Source of the DNA: Comamonas sp. Y33R10-2
GTDB taxonomy: Bacteria; Pseudomonadota; Gammaproteobacteria; Burkholderiales; Burkholderiaceae_C
Assembly (NCBI RefSeq): GCF_019355935.1
Contig: NZ_CP079925.1
Span: 1,736,001 to 1,800,000 of the forward strand
Reading direction: 5' to 3'
DNA length: 64,000 bases
Part shown: positions 1 through 9,069 of the stretch, piece after piece
Position numbering within the stretch: the first letter of the stretch is position 1
Layout of the letters: each line of letters starts with the position of its first letter
Notes under the pieces: generated by a model
The model's input: only the letters and a program-made list of their open reading frames with translations
What the model was told of the DNA's origin: nothing
The model's database searches: none
Translations under genes and position numbers: made by a program

Positions 1-76
1 CACGGCCGTGCTCGGCGGCGATACCACATCAAAATTTACGCAAGGCAGCAGTCCACAAATTGCATGAATGAAAAAC

Positions 77-105
77 TGCCTGCATCGCTCTTAGCAATGC
101 AGGCA
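77..105 (-). terminator. Hairpin terminator downstream of pobA
   Basis: Perfect 9-bp inverted repeat (TGCCTGCAT at 77-85, ATGCAGGCA at 97-105) with an 11-nt loop. On the minus strand it is followed, after one G, by five T, so it fits a Rho-independent terminator for pobA. On the plus strand it is followed by four T, so it could work both ways. Confidence 0.6.
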
Positions 106-140
106 TTTTAAGACTACGACCCGTAATGACACGGGCAATT

Positions 141-263
141 AGAGCAGCTAACACAACCCAGTAAACCGAAGGTTTACGTTTGAGACAAGGCGCGAAGCCG
201 CAGGCAGTACATGAGTACGACAAGGCAAAGCAACGACCTATCAAGGGTGGTGTTAGCGGCTCT
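141..263. repeat. 123-bp structured element with imperfect terminal inverted repeats
   Basis: The ends at 141-159 and 245-263 are inverted copies pairing at 17 of 19 positions (core GCTAACAC / GTGTTAGC). Inside lies a perfect 7-bp hairpin with a GAA loop (161-177) and an 8-bp direct repeat GACAAGGC (184-191 and 219-226). It starts 12 bp past the pobA stop. A minus-strand open frame covering 29-244 is best read as a by-product of this element, not as a gene. I believe near-identical elements are scattered in Comamonadaceae genomes; that is recall, not a search result. Nothing else gene-like is seen in 1-275. Confidence 0.6.
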
Positions 264-275
264 TAATCCACAGGC

Positions 276-1490
<1,215 letters not shown>

Positions 1491-1571
1491 TCAGTGCCTT
1501 CTGTGCGGCACCAATGTCTCAGTCACAAGATTACGTTTTGTGTTGAATCAAACCCAAGAGAAGATGCCCTG

Positions 1572-1611
1572 AATTGCGCGACAATCGCACAAATTGAGCG
1601 ATCACCGCACA
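1572..1611. promoter_or_regulatory. Tandem 20-bp repeats, putative operator of the pobA-iclR divergent promoter
   Basis: Two adjacent 20-bp units (1572-1591 and 1592-1611) match at 16 of 20 positions. Each has AATTG at its start, GCGA at positions 7-10 and CGCACA at its end. A 20-bp period puts both copies on nearly the same face of the helix. PobR/PcaU-type IclR regulators are known to bind repeated 10-bp motifs in such gaps, so this is the natural operator candidate. The assignment is inference. Confidence 0.5.
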
Positions 1612-1633
1612 AAACAATTACCAAAGCTTCCGA

Positions 1634-2422
1634 ATGAATGAGCACGACGCCCCCACCATTGCCCCCGCAGACTTCATTGCCGGGCTGGCCAAAGGTCTGG
1701 CCGTTTTGGAAAGTTTTGATACCGAGCGCCAGCGCCTCAATGCCACCATGGCCGCGGATCGCGCTGGCATCACCCGAGCCGCAGCCCGGCGCCACCTGCT
1801 GACGCTAGCCTATCTCGGCTATCTGGAAACCGATGGCAGCTATTACTGGCTCGCTCCCAAGGTACTAGGTCTGTCGGGCAGCTATCTGGCATCGGCACGC
1901 TTGCCTCGCGTGGTCCAGCCTGTGCTGCACCAGTTGGCTGCGCAAACAGGACTTTCCTACTCCTGCGTCGTGCGCGAAGGAAGGGAAGTCGTCATCGTCG
2001 CACGAAGTACCGTGCACGAAAAAGGCGAGCGGCTCATGGCCCATGGCCTGCATCTGGGTACTCGCCTTCCCGCACACGCAACTTCCACAGGCCGCGTTTT
2101 GCTCGCTTCACTCAGCGCAGCAGAGCTGGAGCAATGGCTGGAAGGCTTCACGCTCCCAAGGCTTACATCCCATACGCTGACGGACGCTGTCGCCCTCAAG
2201 GCGGTACTGGATCAAGTGCGCCGCCAAGATTTCTGCGTGGCTCTGGAAGAGCACGAACTCGCCATTCAGGCCATTGCCGTACCGCTGCGCAATATGCAAG
2301 GGCGCACCGTCGCTGCGCTTAATGTGGTGACATCTGCTAGGCGAATGCAGCCAGATGTCATGCAGCAAGCGCTGCTGCCATTGCTGCAGGAAGCGGCTAG
2401 AACATTGCGCCCTCTTATGTGA
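1634..2422 (+). CDS. IclR-family regulator, PobR/PcaR-like
   Basis: Transcription factor of 262 residues, the usual IclR length. An N-terminal winged helix-turn-helix (about residues 15-80, with ITRAAARRHLLTL as recognition helix region) is followed by the effector-binding IclR domain (about 85-255). The text resembles the PobR/PcaR/PcaU subgroup, which responds to 4-hydroxybenzoate or protocatechuate-pathway intermediates. Its divergent placement next to pobA argues that it controls pobA, probably as an activator, and perhaps itself. The ATG at 1634 is taken by convention; no good ribosome binding site precedes it. The exact inducer cannot be read from sequence. Confidence 0.85.
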   Translation: MNEHDAPTIAPADFIAGLAKGLAVLESFDTERQRLNATMAADRAGITRAAARRHLLTLAYLGYLETDGSYYWLAPKVLGLSGSYLASARLPRVVQPVLHQLAAQTGLSYSCVVREGREVVIVARSTVHEKGERLMAHGLHLGTRLPAHATSTGRVLLASLSAAELEQWLEGFTLPRLTSHTLTDAVALKAVLDQVRRQDFCVALEEHELAIQAIAVPLRNMQGRTVAALNVVTSARRMQPDVMQQALLPLLQEAARTLRPLM

Positions 2423-2883
2423 TTCATTCACCTGCCAAGGTGCAAGGACATCTACGACTCGAAGAGTAGGTCATTTTAACGTTCAATTGGCAGCCATAGG
2501 ACAGCATTTCGCCGATCTGAACGATCAATATGACCAGTAATGAGAACTGCATTGAATCACCATGCAGATCGGACCTGCCGGACACTATATTAAGGCTCGC
2601 TGATCGATGACAGCGCTCAGCGCCAAGCCCCTCCTCGGGCTGATATTGCCCCATGGGCTAAACCACGGCCTCTAGTTTGAAAGCTTGTCTTCTGCATCCA
2701 TCGTGCGTTCAACGCCGGTGACAGCAAGACTTCTCTGCTCTGCCCCTGTCATGCCCGACGGCTGAACAATCCGGCGAAAGATATCGACTTGCTCCAAAAC
2801 CAAGATCGGCTTGACATCGCCGACTCTGGTCGTGAATGCATGCCCTGCCAAGACTCTCCCTCACCCTTGCTTATTGTGTCTCG
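2423..2883. other. Gene-poor gap, possible gene remnant
   Basis: No convincing intact gene. An 8-bp inverted repeat CCGATCTG / CAGATCGG sits at 2512-2519 and 2565-2572. On the minus strand 2672-2860 is open for 62 codons with a natural-looking composition (for example VKPILVLEQVDIFRRIVQPS) but no ATG start; a TTG at codon 4 follows a GGGAGA. A second minus-strand frame at 2424-2654 is less convincing. This may be a decayed gene or a mobile-element scar; I do not recognise the family. Confidence 0.35.
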
Positions 2884-4050
2884 ATGAAGTTATTGAATAA
2901 AACAGTGCTTGCAGCTTCCATTTCCATACTCGCATCTTGCGGGGGTGGCGGCGGAGGCAGTGAAAGCGGAAGCTCTATCGAAAAGACAGACTCCCTCAAT
3001 GTGGTTGACAACAGCACCGGCAGTGGTCACACCACAAGTAACAGCCCCTCCTCGGAGAATCCTTCCTCAGCCGGCTCATTACCAGCAGGCAACGCCGCAG
3101 GAGGCAGCACTTCAGGCTTGGGCGTCCCCGCAAGCAGCTCATCGATCAACATCCCGCGCACCTATCCGGATGCGCAGAGAAACCAAATCTTCGACATCAT
3201 CAACACTTACAGAGTTTCCTGTGGATTTAGCCCTGTAAAACAATCACTGCTGCTGGACAAAGCTGGACAAGGCCATGCCAACTACTTGCGTGTCAATGCA
3301 GGGGGCGGGCACTATCAAAATCCTAGTAAACAGGATTTCACGGGTGCCAGCCCTTCCAATCGCATTGATGCAGCAGGCTATCGTTTCTCCAGTTCAGGTG
3401 AAATCGTTGCGACTGGCAGCTCCTGGTTCCAAGGCGCAGACAATAGCAACTGGCTCAATTCAAGATTGGTGGGCTCTGCCGGCAGTTTTTTGATCAAGAG
3501 CCTGTTCACAACCGTCTACCATCTCTCATCGGCAGTCGGGGACTGGCAAGACGTGGGGGTTGGTTTTTCTCAGGCCCTGAGCCCCGATTTAACTACCACC
3601 CCAACGTCCTACACCTCATTTTCGGCAACCGCTATCAACTTTGCGAACCCCGCCTCAGCGTCGGCTAGCTTGGCTAGCTCTCAAGTTCTAAGCTTCCCCT
3701 GCAACGGCCTGACAGGCATCATGCCCATTTTTGGCCCCGAAAGTCCCAGCCCCTATCCCAAGCGTGACTTCATTAATTCCCCCATGGGAACCCCTATCCT
3801 CCTGAAGTCGCCAAAGGGAGCTCCCATTGCTATTGCTTCTGCGCAAGTCTATGCCTTGGCAGACAAAGTGCCCTTGAAACTGGAGATCATGGTCGCCAAC
3901 AACGACCCCCACTCCTTAGTAAGCACCAACGAGGCTTTCATCATTCCAGATCAGCCACTCAAGGCGAATACGCAGTATCAGGTCAATATTCAAGGTACAA
4001 CTGGATCCACGCCATTCACCAAGAAATTCAGCTTTCAAACGGGTAGCTAA
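2884..4050 (+). CDS. CAP/SCP-domain lipoprotein
   Basis: Predicted lipoprotein of 388 residues. The ATG at 2884 is chosen because it opens a clean lipoprotein signal peptide (MKLLNK, hydrophobic core, lipobox LASC); the frame stays open 16 codons upstream. After the lipidated Cys comes a run of six Gly and a low-complexity Ser/Gly/Asn linker to about residue 95, typical of an envelope anchor. The region from about 100 to 260 resembles a CAP (SCP/PR-1-like) domain: an alpha-helical start with NQIFDIINTYR, then GHANYL and a following GGGHYQN, and late in the domain DVGVGFSQ. A C-terminal segment of about 110 residues follows. Bacterial CAP proteins have no single known function. No partner gene is evident. 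Confidence 0.75.
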   Translation: MKLLNKTVLAASISILASCGGGGGGSESGSSIEKTDSLNVVDNSTGSGHTTSNSPSSENPSSAGSLPAGNAAGGSTSGLGVPASSSSINIPRTYPDAQRNQIFDIINTYRVSCGFSPVKQSLLLDKAGQGHANYLRVNAGGGHYQNPSKQDFTGASPSNRIDAAGYRFSSSGEIVATGSSWFQGADNSNWLNSRLVGSAGSFLIKSLFTTVYHLSSAVGDWQDVGVGFSQALSPDLTTTPTSYTSFSATAINFANPASASASLASSQVLSFPCNGLTGIMPIFGPESPSPYPKRDFINSPMGTPILLKSPKGAPIAIASAQVYALADKVPLKLEIMVANNDPHSLVSTNEAFIIPDQPLKANTQYQVNIQGTTGSTPFTKKFSFQTGS

Positions 4051-4060
4051 AGTGCTTGGG

Positions 4061-4080
4061 AGCGGCGCTTACACGCCGCT
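4061..4080. terminator. Hairpin between convergent genes
   Basis: Perfect 7-bp stem AGCGGCG / CGCCGCT with a 6-nt loop, lying 10 bp past the lipoprotein stop and overlapping the stop codon of the convergent LysR gene. The T-run after it is short, so it is a modest terminator. Confidence 0.5.
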
Positions 4081-4977
4081 TTCCACCGCACATATCTGAA
4101 GGCTCAGTCGCCGCAGCAACTCAGCCGTGCGGCGTATCAGTGGGGTAGACTTTTTCTTGGCTGACTGCACCACACACAGCGTGCTCACAATATGCGGTGA
4201 TTTGATTGGCACCTCTACCAGCGATGCATCCCTTGAATGACTGTGCATGGCACTGTCCGTCAGGGCTGCATAGCCGTAGCCTCCACGCACCAGATCCAGA
4301 ATGGCGGGCACGCTGGAGACTTCCCACACGACATTAAGCTTGACCTGTGAGAGCGTGGCCTGCGCCTCCATCAGCTTGCGAAAAATCTGCCCATGCTGCG
4401 GCATGATGAGTGGAAACTCTTCCAAATGTGCAAACGGAATACTGGTGCGACCAGCTAGCGCGCTGGCTGGGCCAATCAGGCACAAACGCTCTTCCAACAC
4501 TGGCGTGACTTCAATTTGCGGATGTGGCTCAGGCGTATAAACCAGCCCCAAATCCATGCGTCCCGAGGTCAGCCACTCGGAAATATTCATCGAAAAACCT
4601 TCGACCACAGCCAGCCGTGCCTTGGGCATTTCACGGCTAAATATGTCGATCAAAGGCAAAGTCAATCGCCTTGCCAAACTTGGTGGCAAGCCCACAGTGA
4701 TTCGGCCCACGGGTTCATCGCGCTGGCTGCTCAAATCCTCCTTGGCCAACGCCACACGCTGCATGATGGCGTTGCCATGCTCTAGCAGCCGCCTACCGGC
4801 ATCCGTCAGCGTGACACCGCGGCCTGTACGAATCAGCAAAGTTTCGCGCAGCTCAGTCTCAAGCGCCCGCACCTGGCGGCTCAATGCTGGCTGAGCGGTA
4901 TCCAGCAGCACTGCTGCTTTGCTGAAGCTGCCCACCTCTGCAACTCGTACAAAGCTCTCTATTTGCTGCAAATTCAT
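4069..4977 (-). CDS. LysR-family transcriptional regulator
   Basis: LysR regulator of 302 residues. The N-terminal helix-turn-helix (about residues 1-60) contains the typical GSFSKAAVLLDTAQPALSRQVRALE. The substrate-binding-like effector domain runs from about 90 to 290. The overall text looks closest to the Nac/Cbl-like group, but the effector is unknown. It is divergent from a Bug-type receptor gene 192 bp away, a very common pair in Comamonadaceae and Burkholderiales in which the LysR protein controls uptake or breakdown of an aromatic or carboxylic acid. A T-N11-A site (5000-5016) lies in the gap. Confidence 0.9.
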   Translation of the reverse strand: MNLQQIESFVRVAEVGSFSKAAVLLDTAQPALSRQVRALETELRETLLIRTGRGVTLTDAGRRLLEHGNAIMQRVALAKEDLSSQRDEPVGRITVGLPPSLARRLTLPLIDIFSREMPKARLAVVEGFSMNISEWLTSGRMDLGLVYTPEPHPQIEVTPVLEERLCLIGPASALAGRTSIPFAHLEEFPLIMPQHGQIFRKLMEAQATLSQVKLNVVWEVSSVPAILDLVRGGYGYAALTDSAMHSHSRDASLVEVPIKSPHIVSTLCVVQSAKKKSTPLIRRTAELLRRLSLQICAVESGV

Positions 4978-4999
4978 GTCATTAATTTTTAAAACAAGC

Positions 5000-5016
5000 T
5001 ATGCTATTTTGCTATA
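5000..5016. promoter_or_regulatory. Possible LysR box (TAT-N11-ATA)
   Basis: TAT at 5000-5002 and ATA at 5014-5016 are separated by 11 bases, matching the general T-N11-A LysR motif, 23 bp upstream of the LysR start and in the divergent gap with the Bug receptor gene. Such short motifs occur by chance; support is positional only. Confidence 0.3.
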
Positions 5017-5169
5017 CCTGCTAGCGTTCACTGGGTTTTAGCAAATGAAATCTCAGTGACACAATGTAATCAACTGGGCATAAATACATCAAAATAACAG
5101 CCTAGAAAATTAAAAATACGTGACAAAAAACACGTAGCTCATCGTAGACAGTCCTTCCAGGGAGACAAA

Positions 5170-6168
5170 ATGACTCAATCGCTCAACATGAGCCGTCGCC
5201 AAGCCGCATTTGCGCTCGGCTCCATTGCCGCAGCCGTGGCATCCCCAAGCTTTGCCCAAACAGGCAAATGGCCTACCAAACCTTCACGCATCATCAACCC
5301 CTTCCCTGTGGGCGGCGGACCTGACGGACTGTCCCGCCTTGTCGCCGACAAGCTGGGGCGCGCCTGGGGTCAACCTGTGGTGGTGGAAAACCGGCCTGGC
5401 GGCAACGGCTTCATTGCTATTAGCGAATTCAAACGTGGTGCTACAGACGGCACAGACATGATTCAGCTGGACAATGTCCACATCGCCGCTTACCCCCATC
5501 TGTTCAAGAAGCTGCCTTACGACTTGAACAAAGACTTCGACATTCTGCTGCCCCTGTTCCGCAATTACTTCTTTGTTTGCGTTCCCGTCAACAGCCCCTA
5601 CAAGACCATTGGCGACCTGATTGCAGATGCCAAGGCCAACCCCGGTAAGCTGAACTACGGTTCTTGGTCTGTAGGCAATCCCGTGCATCTGGGCTCGGCC
5701 CTGCTGGAAAACCAGACCGGCACAAAGATGGAACACGTGATCTACAAGGAAACTAGCCAGCTATATCAAGGCGTTGCCAATGGTGAGTTGACCTTTGCAC
5801 TGGGCTCTCTAGGCACCGCAGGTCCTCTGGTGCGCGGTAACAAGCTACGCTTCCTGGCGGTGGCAGGCCCCAGCCGTATTGCCGGTTTTGAAAACGTGCC
5901 TACTGTGTCCGAATCGGGTGGCCCTAAGGATTACGCAGTCATCGGCTGGAACGCTCTGGCTGTACGCCCCGGCACACCAGCAACTGTGGTCGAAAAGATC
6001 CGCGCCGATGTGCGTCAGGCATTGACTGGTCAAGACGTCAAAGACAAGTTCACTGCGTTCGGTTATGAGGCATTCAACCCCACACCCGCTGAATTCAAGA
6101 CCTTCATGGCCGCTGAAAGCAAGCGCTTCGGTGATGTGATTAAAAAGGCAGGCTTGGCTCTGGATTAA
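5170..6168 (+). CDS. Bug/TctC-family periplasmic solute receptor
   Basis: Periplasmic binding protein of the tripartite tricarboxylate receptor (Bug) family, 332 residues, the usual size. The first 30 residues form an export signal with SRRQAAF, possibly Tat-type, cleaved near PSFAQ. Family signatures follow: WPTKPSRIINPFPVGGGPD near residues 38-57, VVVENRPGGNG near 75-85 and PTVSESG near 245. The GGGAG before the ATG supports the start. Bug receptors are hugely expanded in this bacterial group and usually lack dedicated TctAB permease genes; none is seen here. The ligand, probably a carboxylate, cannot be read from sequence. The LysR gene upstream is the likely regulator; the convergent MFS gene might serve the same substrate. 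Confidence 0.9.
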   Translation: MTQSLNMSRRQAAFALGSIAAAVASPSFAQTGKWPTKPSRIINPFPVGGGPDGLSRLVADKLGRAWGQPVVVENRPGGNGFIAISEFKRGATDGTDMIQLDNVHIAAYPHLFKKLPYDLNKDFDILLPLFRNYFFVCVPVNSPYKTIGDLIADAKANPGKLNYGSWSVGNPVHLGSALLENQTGTKMEHVIYKETSQLYQGVANGELTFALGSLGTAGPLVRGNKLRFLAVAGPSRIAGFENVPTVSESGGPKDYAVIGWNALAVRPGTPATVVEKIRADVRQALTGQDVKDKFTAFGYEAFNPTPAEFKTFMAAESKRFGDVIKKAGLALD

Positions 6169-6220
6169 TTCCAAGCTAGCGGCTCAAAAAAGCATATTTA
6201 GCCGTTCACGATAAAGAAAA

Positions 6221-6240
6221 CGCCCGGTACCAGCCGGGCG
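6221..6240. terminator. Bidirectional terminator between Bug receptor and MFS genes
   Basis: Perfect 7-bp stem CGCCCGG / CCGGGCG, loop TACCAG, flanked by AAAA on the left and TTTT on the right, so it can stop transcription from both convergent genes. Confidence 0.85.
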
Positions 6241-6281
6241 TTTTGCATTGCGTTTAGAACTTTGAATATTAGTGCTTTGGA

Positions 6282-7622
6282 TTACTGATCACGCGACTCC
6301 AGTGCACGGTTAATCCCCAAAGCTGCCAAGGTGCACAGCGCACCCGACAACAGATAGATAGCCAGCGCCACCAGGCCAAACCTAGCCGACACTCCCAAAG
6401 CCACCAGCGGCGCAAACGCAGCTCCAACCAGCCAAGCCATATCCGTAGTCAGCGCAGCGCCTGTGTAGCGGTAACGTGAGGAAAAGTTGGAAGTCACGGT
6501 GCCTGAAGCCTGACCGTAAGACAGACCTAGCAAAATAAAGCCCACAATGATGAACACATTGTTGCCCGTGGTTCCGTTGCCCAACAGCCAAGGCGCCAAG
6601 AAGCTAAAAATACCAATCAAGCAAGCCATAGCGCCCAGCGTGTTACGGCGCCCCACCCGGTCTGCCAGCCAGCCTGAAACCATGATGGCAACACCGGCCA
6701 GCAACGCGCCGATGATCTGCACCACCAACACTGAGACTACTGACTGATCAGAGTACATCGTGATCCAAGACAGAGGAAACACCGTGACCAAGTGGAATAA
6801 GGCAAAGCTGGCCAGCGCAGCAAAAGCGCCAATCATCACATTGCGACCCTCATTCTTCACAAGCTGTGTCACGCCGATAGGCTCCAACTCGCGCTCTTGC
6901 AGCAGCTGTGTATAGGATTGCCCCACAACCAAGCGCAGGCGAGCGAAGAGCGCAACGACGTTAATAGCAAAAGCCACGCAAAACGGGTAGCGCCAGCCGT
7001 AGCTCATAAACTCATCAGCGGTCAAGCTGGTGTACAGGTACGCAAACAGTGCCGCGGCAATGACAAAGCCTAATGGCGCGCCCAACTGCCCAATCATTGA
7101 ATACCAGCCACGTTTATTTTGCGGTGCAGACATGGCCAGCAGCGAAGGCAAACCATCCCAAGTTCCGCCTAGTGCCAAGCCTTGACCAATGCGCAACACA
7201 ACCAGCGCCCAAACAGCCTTCATACCCACATCTGCATAGCTGGGCAAAAACGTCATACTCACTGTGCACACACCGAGCAGCAGCAGCGCAAGTGTCAGCT
7301 TGGTAGCGCGACCCCAGCGGCGTTGCACAGCCATAGACAATGCAGTCCCTATAGGGCGGGCAACAAAAGCCAGTGAAAAAATGGCAAATGCAGCCAAAGT
7401 GCCATCAAGCTTGGACAGATAGGGAAATAGCAGTGTTGGAAACACCAGCACGCAGGCGATGCCGAACACAAAAAAATCAAAATACTCTGAAGATCGTCCA
7501 ATGATGACGCCCACCGCAATTTCACCGGGGCTCACATCTTCATCGGTATCCGCGTAGGCCAGGGTTTCCGAGTTCTCATAGTCTTGCTGAGTAAGACCAA
7601 TGGACGGGTTCATGCTTGTCAT
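6282..7622 (-). CDS. MFS transporter, metabolite:H+ symporter type
   Basis: Inner-membrane permease of 446 residues with about 12 predicted membrane segments. Family signs are SEYFDFFVFG in the first segment, GRATKLTLALLLLG after the second pair, RIGQGLALGGTWDG, and the central repeat GWLADRVGRRNTLG. This is typical of the ShiA/ProP-like metabolite:H+ symporters for organic or aromatic acids. The start at 7622 is chosen over an upstream ATG at 7682 because AAGGAGA lies just before it. A hydrophilic N-terminus of about 35 residues precedes the first membrane span. The substrate is unknown; nearby pobA and Bug genes suggest carboxylate or aromatic acid uptake, which is inference. Confidence 0.85.
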   Translation of the reverse strand: MTSMNPSIGLTQQDYENSETLAYADTDEDVSPGEIAVGVIIGRSSEYFDFFVFGIACVLVFPTLLFPYLSKLDGTLAAFAIFSLAFVARPIGTALSMAVQRRWGRATKLTLALLLLGVCTVSMTFLPSYADVGMKAVWALVVLRIGQGLALGGTWDGLPSLLAMSAPQNKRGWYSMIGQLGAPLGFVIAAALFAYLYTSLTADEFMSYGWRYPFCVAFAINVVALFARLRLVVGQSYTQLLQERELEPIGVTQLVKNEGRNVMIGAFAALASFALFHLVTVFPLSWITMYSDQSVVSVLVVQIIGALLAGVAIMVSGWLADRVGRRNTLGAMACLIGIFSFLAPWLLGNGTTGNNVFIIVGFILLGLSYGQASGTVTSNFSSRYRYTGAALTTDMAWLVGAAFAPLVALGVSARFGLVALAIYLLSGALCTLAALGINRALESRDQ

Positions 7623-7858
7623 AGAGTGCGTTCTCCTTGTCTTACTTTTCTGTCCCGAGGACATCTTCCGTTCTACGCTCAAGAATGTGCAGCTGCAATA
7701 GAGCTTTTGCCATCAACACTGTCAGCCAGGCGACACCAAAACAGCGCCTTGAGGTCCGATTTAACAATTACAAGCCCTCTTTGGCGATCTTTTTCAGACA
7801 GAGAAATATCCGCTAACTTATTGTCACGCTGAGGATTTTCAAAACCGCTACATTGACC

Positions 7859-7875
7859 TTGGACAAAATGTCCAA
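7859..7875. promoter_or_regulatory. Inverted repeat upstream of cyoA
   Basis: Perfect 7-bp inverted repeat TTGGACA-AAA-TGTCCAA, about 87 bp before the cyoA start, in the 339-bp gap between the divergent MFS and cyoA genes. It is compact enough to be a dimeric regulator operator. The binding protein is unknown. Confidence 0.35.
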
Positions 7876-7938
7876 TAGACAAATGACACTCAGGTATTAC
7901 ATTTGCGTAGATCCAGTAATCCGCGTTTACACCTAAGC

Positions 7939-7953
7939 GCGACTTTGTCACGC
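7939..7953 (+). promoter_or_regulatory. Possible RegA/RegR-type box before cyoA
   Basis: The 15 bases starting GCGAC and ending CACGC match 9 of 11 defined positions of the RegR-type consensus as I recall it (GNGRCRTTNNGNCGC). It ends 8 bp before the cyoA start, which is close for an activator site, so it could be a repressor site or chance. A RegA-like regulator is encoded at the end of this same gene block. Confidence 0.25.
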
Positions 7954-7961
7954 CGAAAGCA

Positions 7962-9008
7962 ATGTTAAATATCAAGGAAACCCGCGGGCCCATGTGGCTC
8001 GCAGCGGCTGCTTTGACTGCAACCCTCGCCGGTTGCAGCAAGCTTGTCGTGCTTAACCCAGCTGGCGATGTTGCCAAGCAACAAGGCGATCTGGTCATTA
8101 CGGCCACCTTGCTGATGCTCCTCATCATCGTCCCCGTCATCTTTTTGACGCTGTTGTTTGCCTGGAAATACCGCCAGTCCAACAAAGAAGCTGAATACGA
8201 CCCTGAATGGCACCACTCCACTGCGCTGGAATTGGTGATCTGGACCGTTCCGCTGCTTATCATCATTGCTTTGGGCGCCATCACTTGGATCAGCACCCAT
8301 AAGCTCGATCCCTACCGCCCTCTGGACCGCATTTCCGCAACCAAGGCTCTTGACCCCAATGTCAAGCCTTTGGAAATTCAAGTCGTGTCTCTGGACTGGA
8401 AATGGCTGTTCTTCTATCCAGAACAAGGCATTGCCACAGTGAACGAAGTGGCTGCGCCAGTAGACCGCCCAGTCATCTTCAAACTGACCTCCAGCCACAC
8501 GATGAACGCGTTCTATGTGCCTGATTTTGCCGGCATGATCTACACCATGCCCGGAATGCAGACTGAACTTAACGGCGTGATCAACAAGCCTGGCGTGTAT
8601 GGCGGTAAGTCGTCTCACTACAGCGGTGCAGGTTTTGCTGGCATGACGTTCAAAATGCACGGTCTGGAAAACGATCAGTTTGACCAGTGGATTGCCAAGG
8701 CCAAGACTGAAGGCAAGGCGCTGACTCGCGATACTTACCTTGACTTGGTCAAGCCAAGCGAGCGCAACCCTGTCGAGCGTTTCTCCACCGTTGATGAAGG
8801 CCTGTACAACAAGGTCCTCAACCGCTGTGTTGAAGACGGCAAGATGTGCATGAACGAGATGATGGCCAAAGATGCTGCAGGCGGCCACGCACACGGCAAA
8901 ACCTCCAGCGTCAATCTGCCCTTGGATGTATGCACAACCAAGGATGCTGATCGCGTTGTAGCCCTGCTCGACGAAGTTGCAGCCTCCGGAGCTGTCGCAC
9001 AGCAATAA
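7962..9008 (+). CDS. cyoA: Cytochrome bo3 ubiquinol oxidase subunit II
   Basis: Subunit II of the bo3 quinol oxidase, 348 residues. It has a lipoprotein signal with lipobox LAGC (Cys25), two membrane helices (about 40-70 and 88-110) and a periplasmic cupredoxin-like domain. The CuA ligands of cytochrome c oxidases are absent: the region that would carry CSELCG reads GAGFAGMTF. This identifies it as a quinol oxidase. VVSLDWKWLFFYPEQ and SSHTMNAFYVP are family signatures. The ATG at 7962 keeps the positively charged signal start; an ATG at 7992 follows AAGGAA but would leave a signal with no positive charge. It is the first gene of cyoABCD-surf1. Confidence 0.95.
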   Translation: MLNIKETRGPMWLAAAALTATLAGCSKLVVLNPAGDVAKQQGDLVITATLLMLLIIVPVIFLTLLFAWKYRQSNKEAEYDPEWHHSTALELVIWTVPLLIIIALGAITWISTHKLDPYRPLDRISATKALDPNVKPLEIQVVSLDWKWLFFYPEQGIATVNEVAAPVDRPVIFKLTSSHTMNAFYVPDFAGMIYTMPGMQTELNGVINKPGVYGGKSSHYSGAGFAGMTFKMHGLENDQFDQWIAKAKTEGKALTRDTYLDLVKPSERNPVERFSTVDEGLYNKVLNRCVEDGKMCMNEMMAKDAAGGHAHGKTSSVNLPLDVCTTKDADRVVALLDEVAASGAVAQQ

Positions 9009-9069
9009 GTAGCTTACGGAGCGGCTGAGCCAAGGCCTAGCCGCTCCAATACGACAAAAGTGACTCAAC

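Noticed and set aside
29..244. 71-codon minus-strand ORF past pobA
   Set aside because: It lies mostly inside the inverted-repeat element and ends in the terminator region; no protein-like features.
141..263. Integron attC site
   Set aside because: The ends (GCTAAC...GTTAGC) resemble attC core sites, but they do not fit the GTTRRRY / RYYYAAC rule exactly, and no integrase or cassette array is seen.
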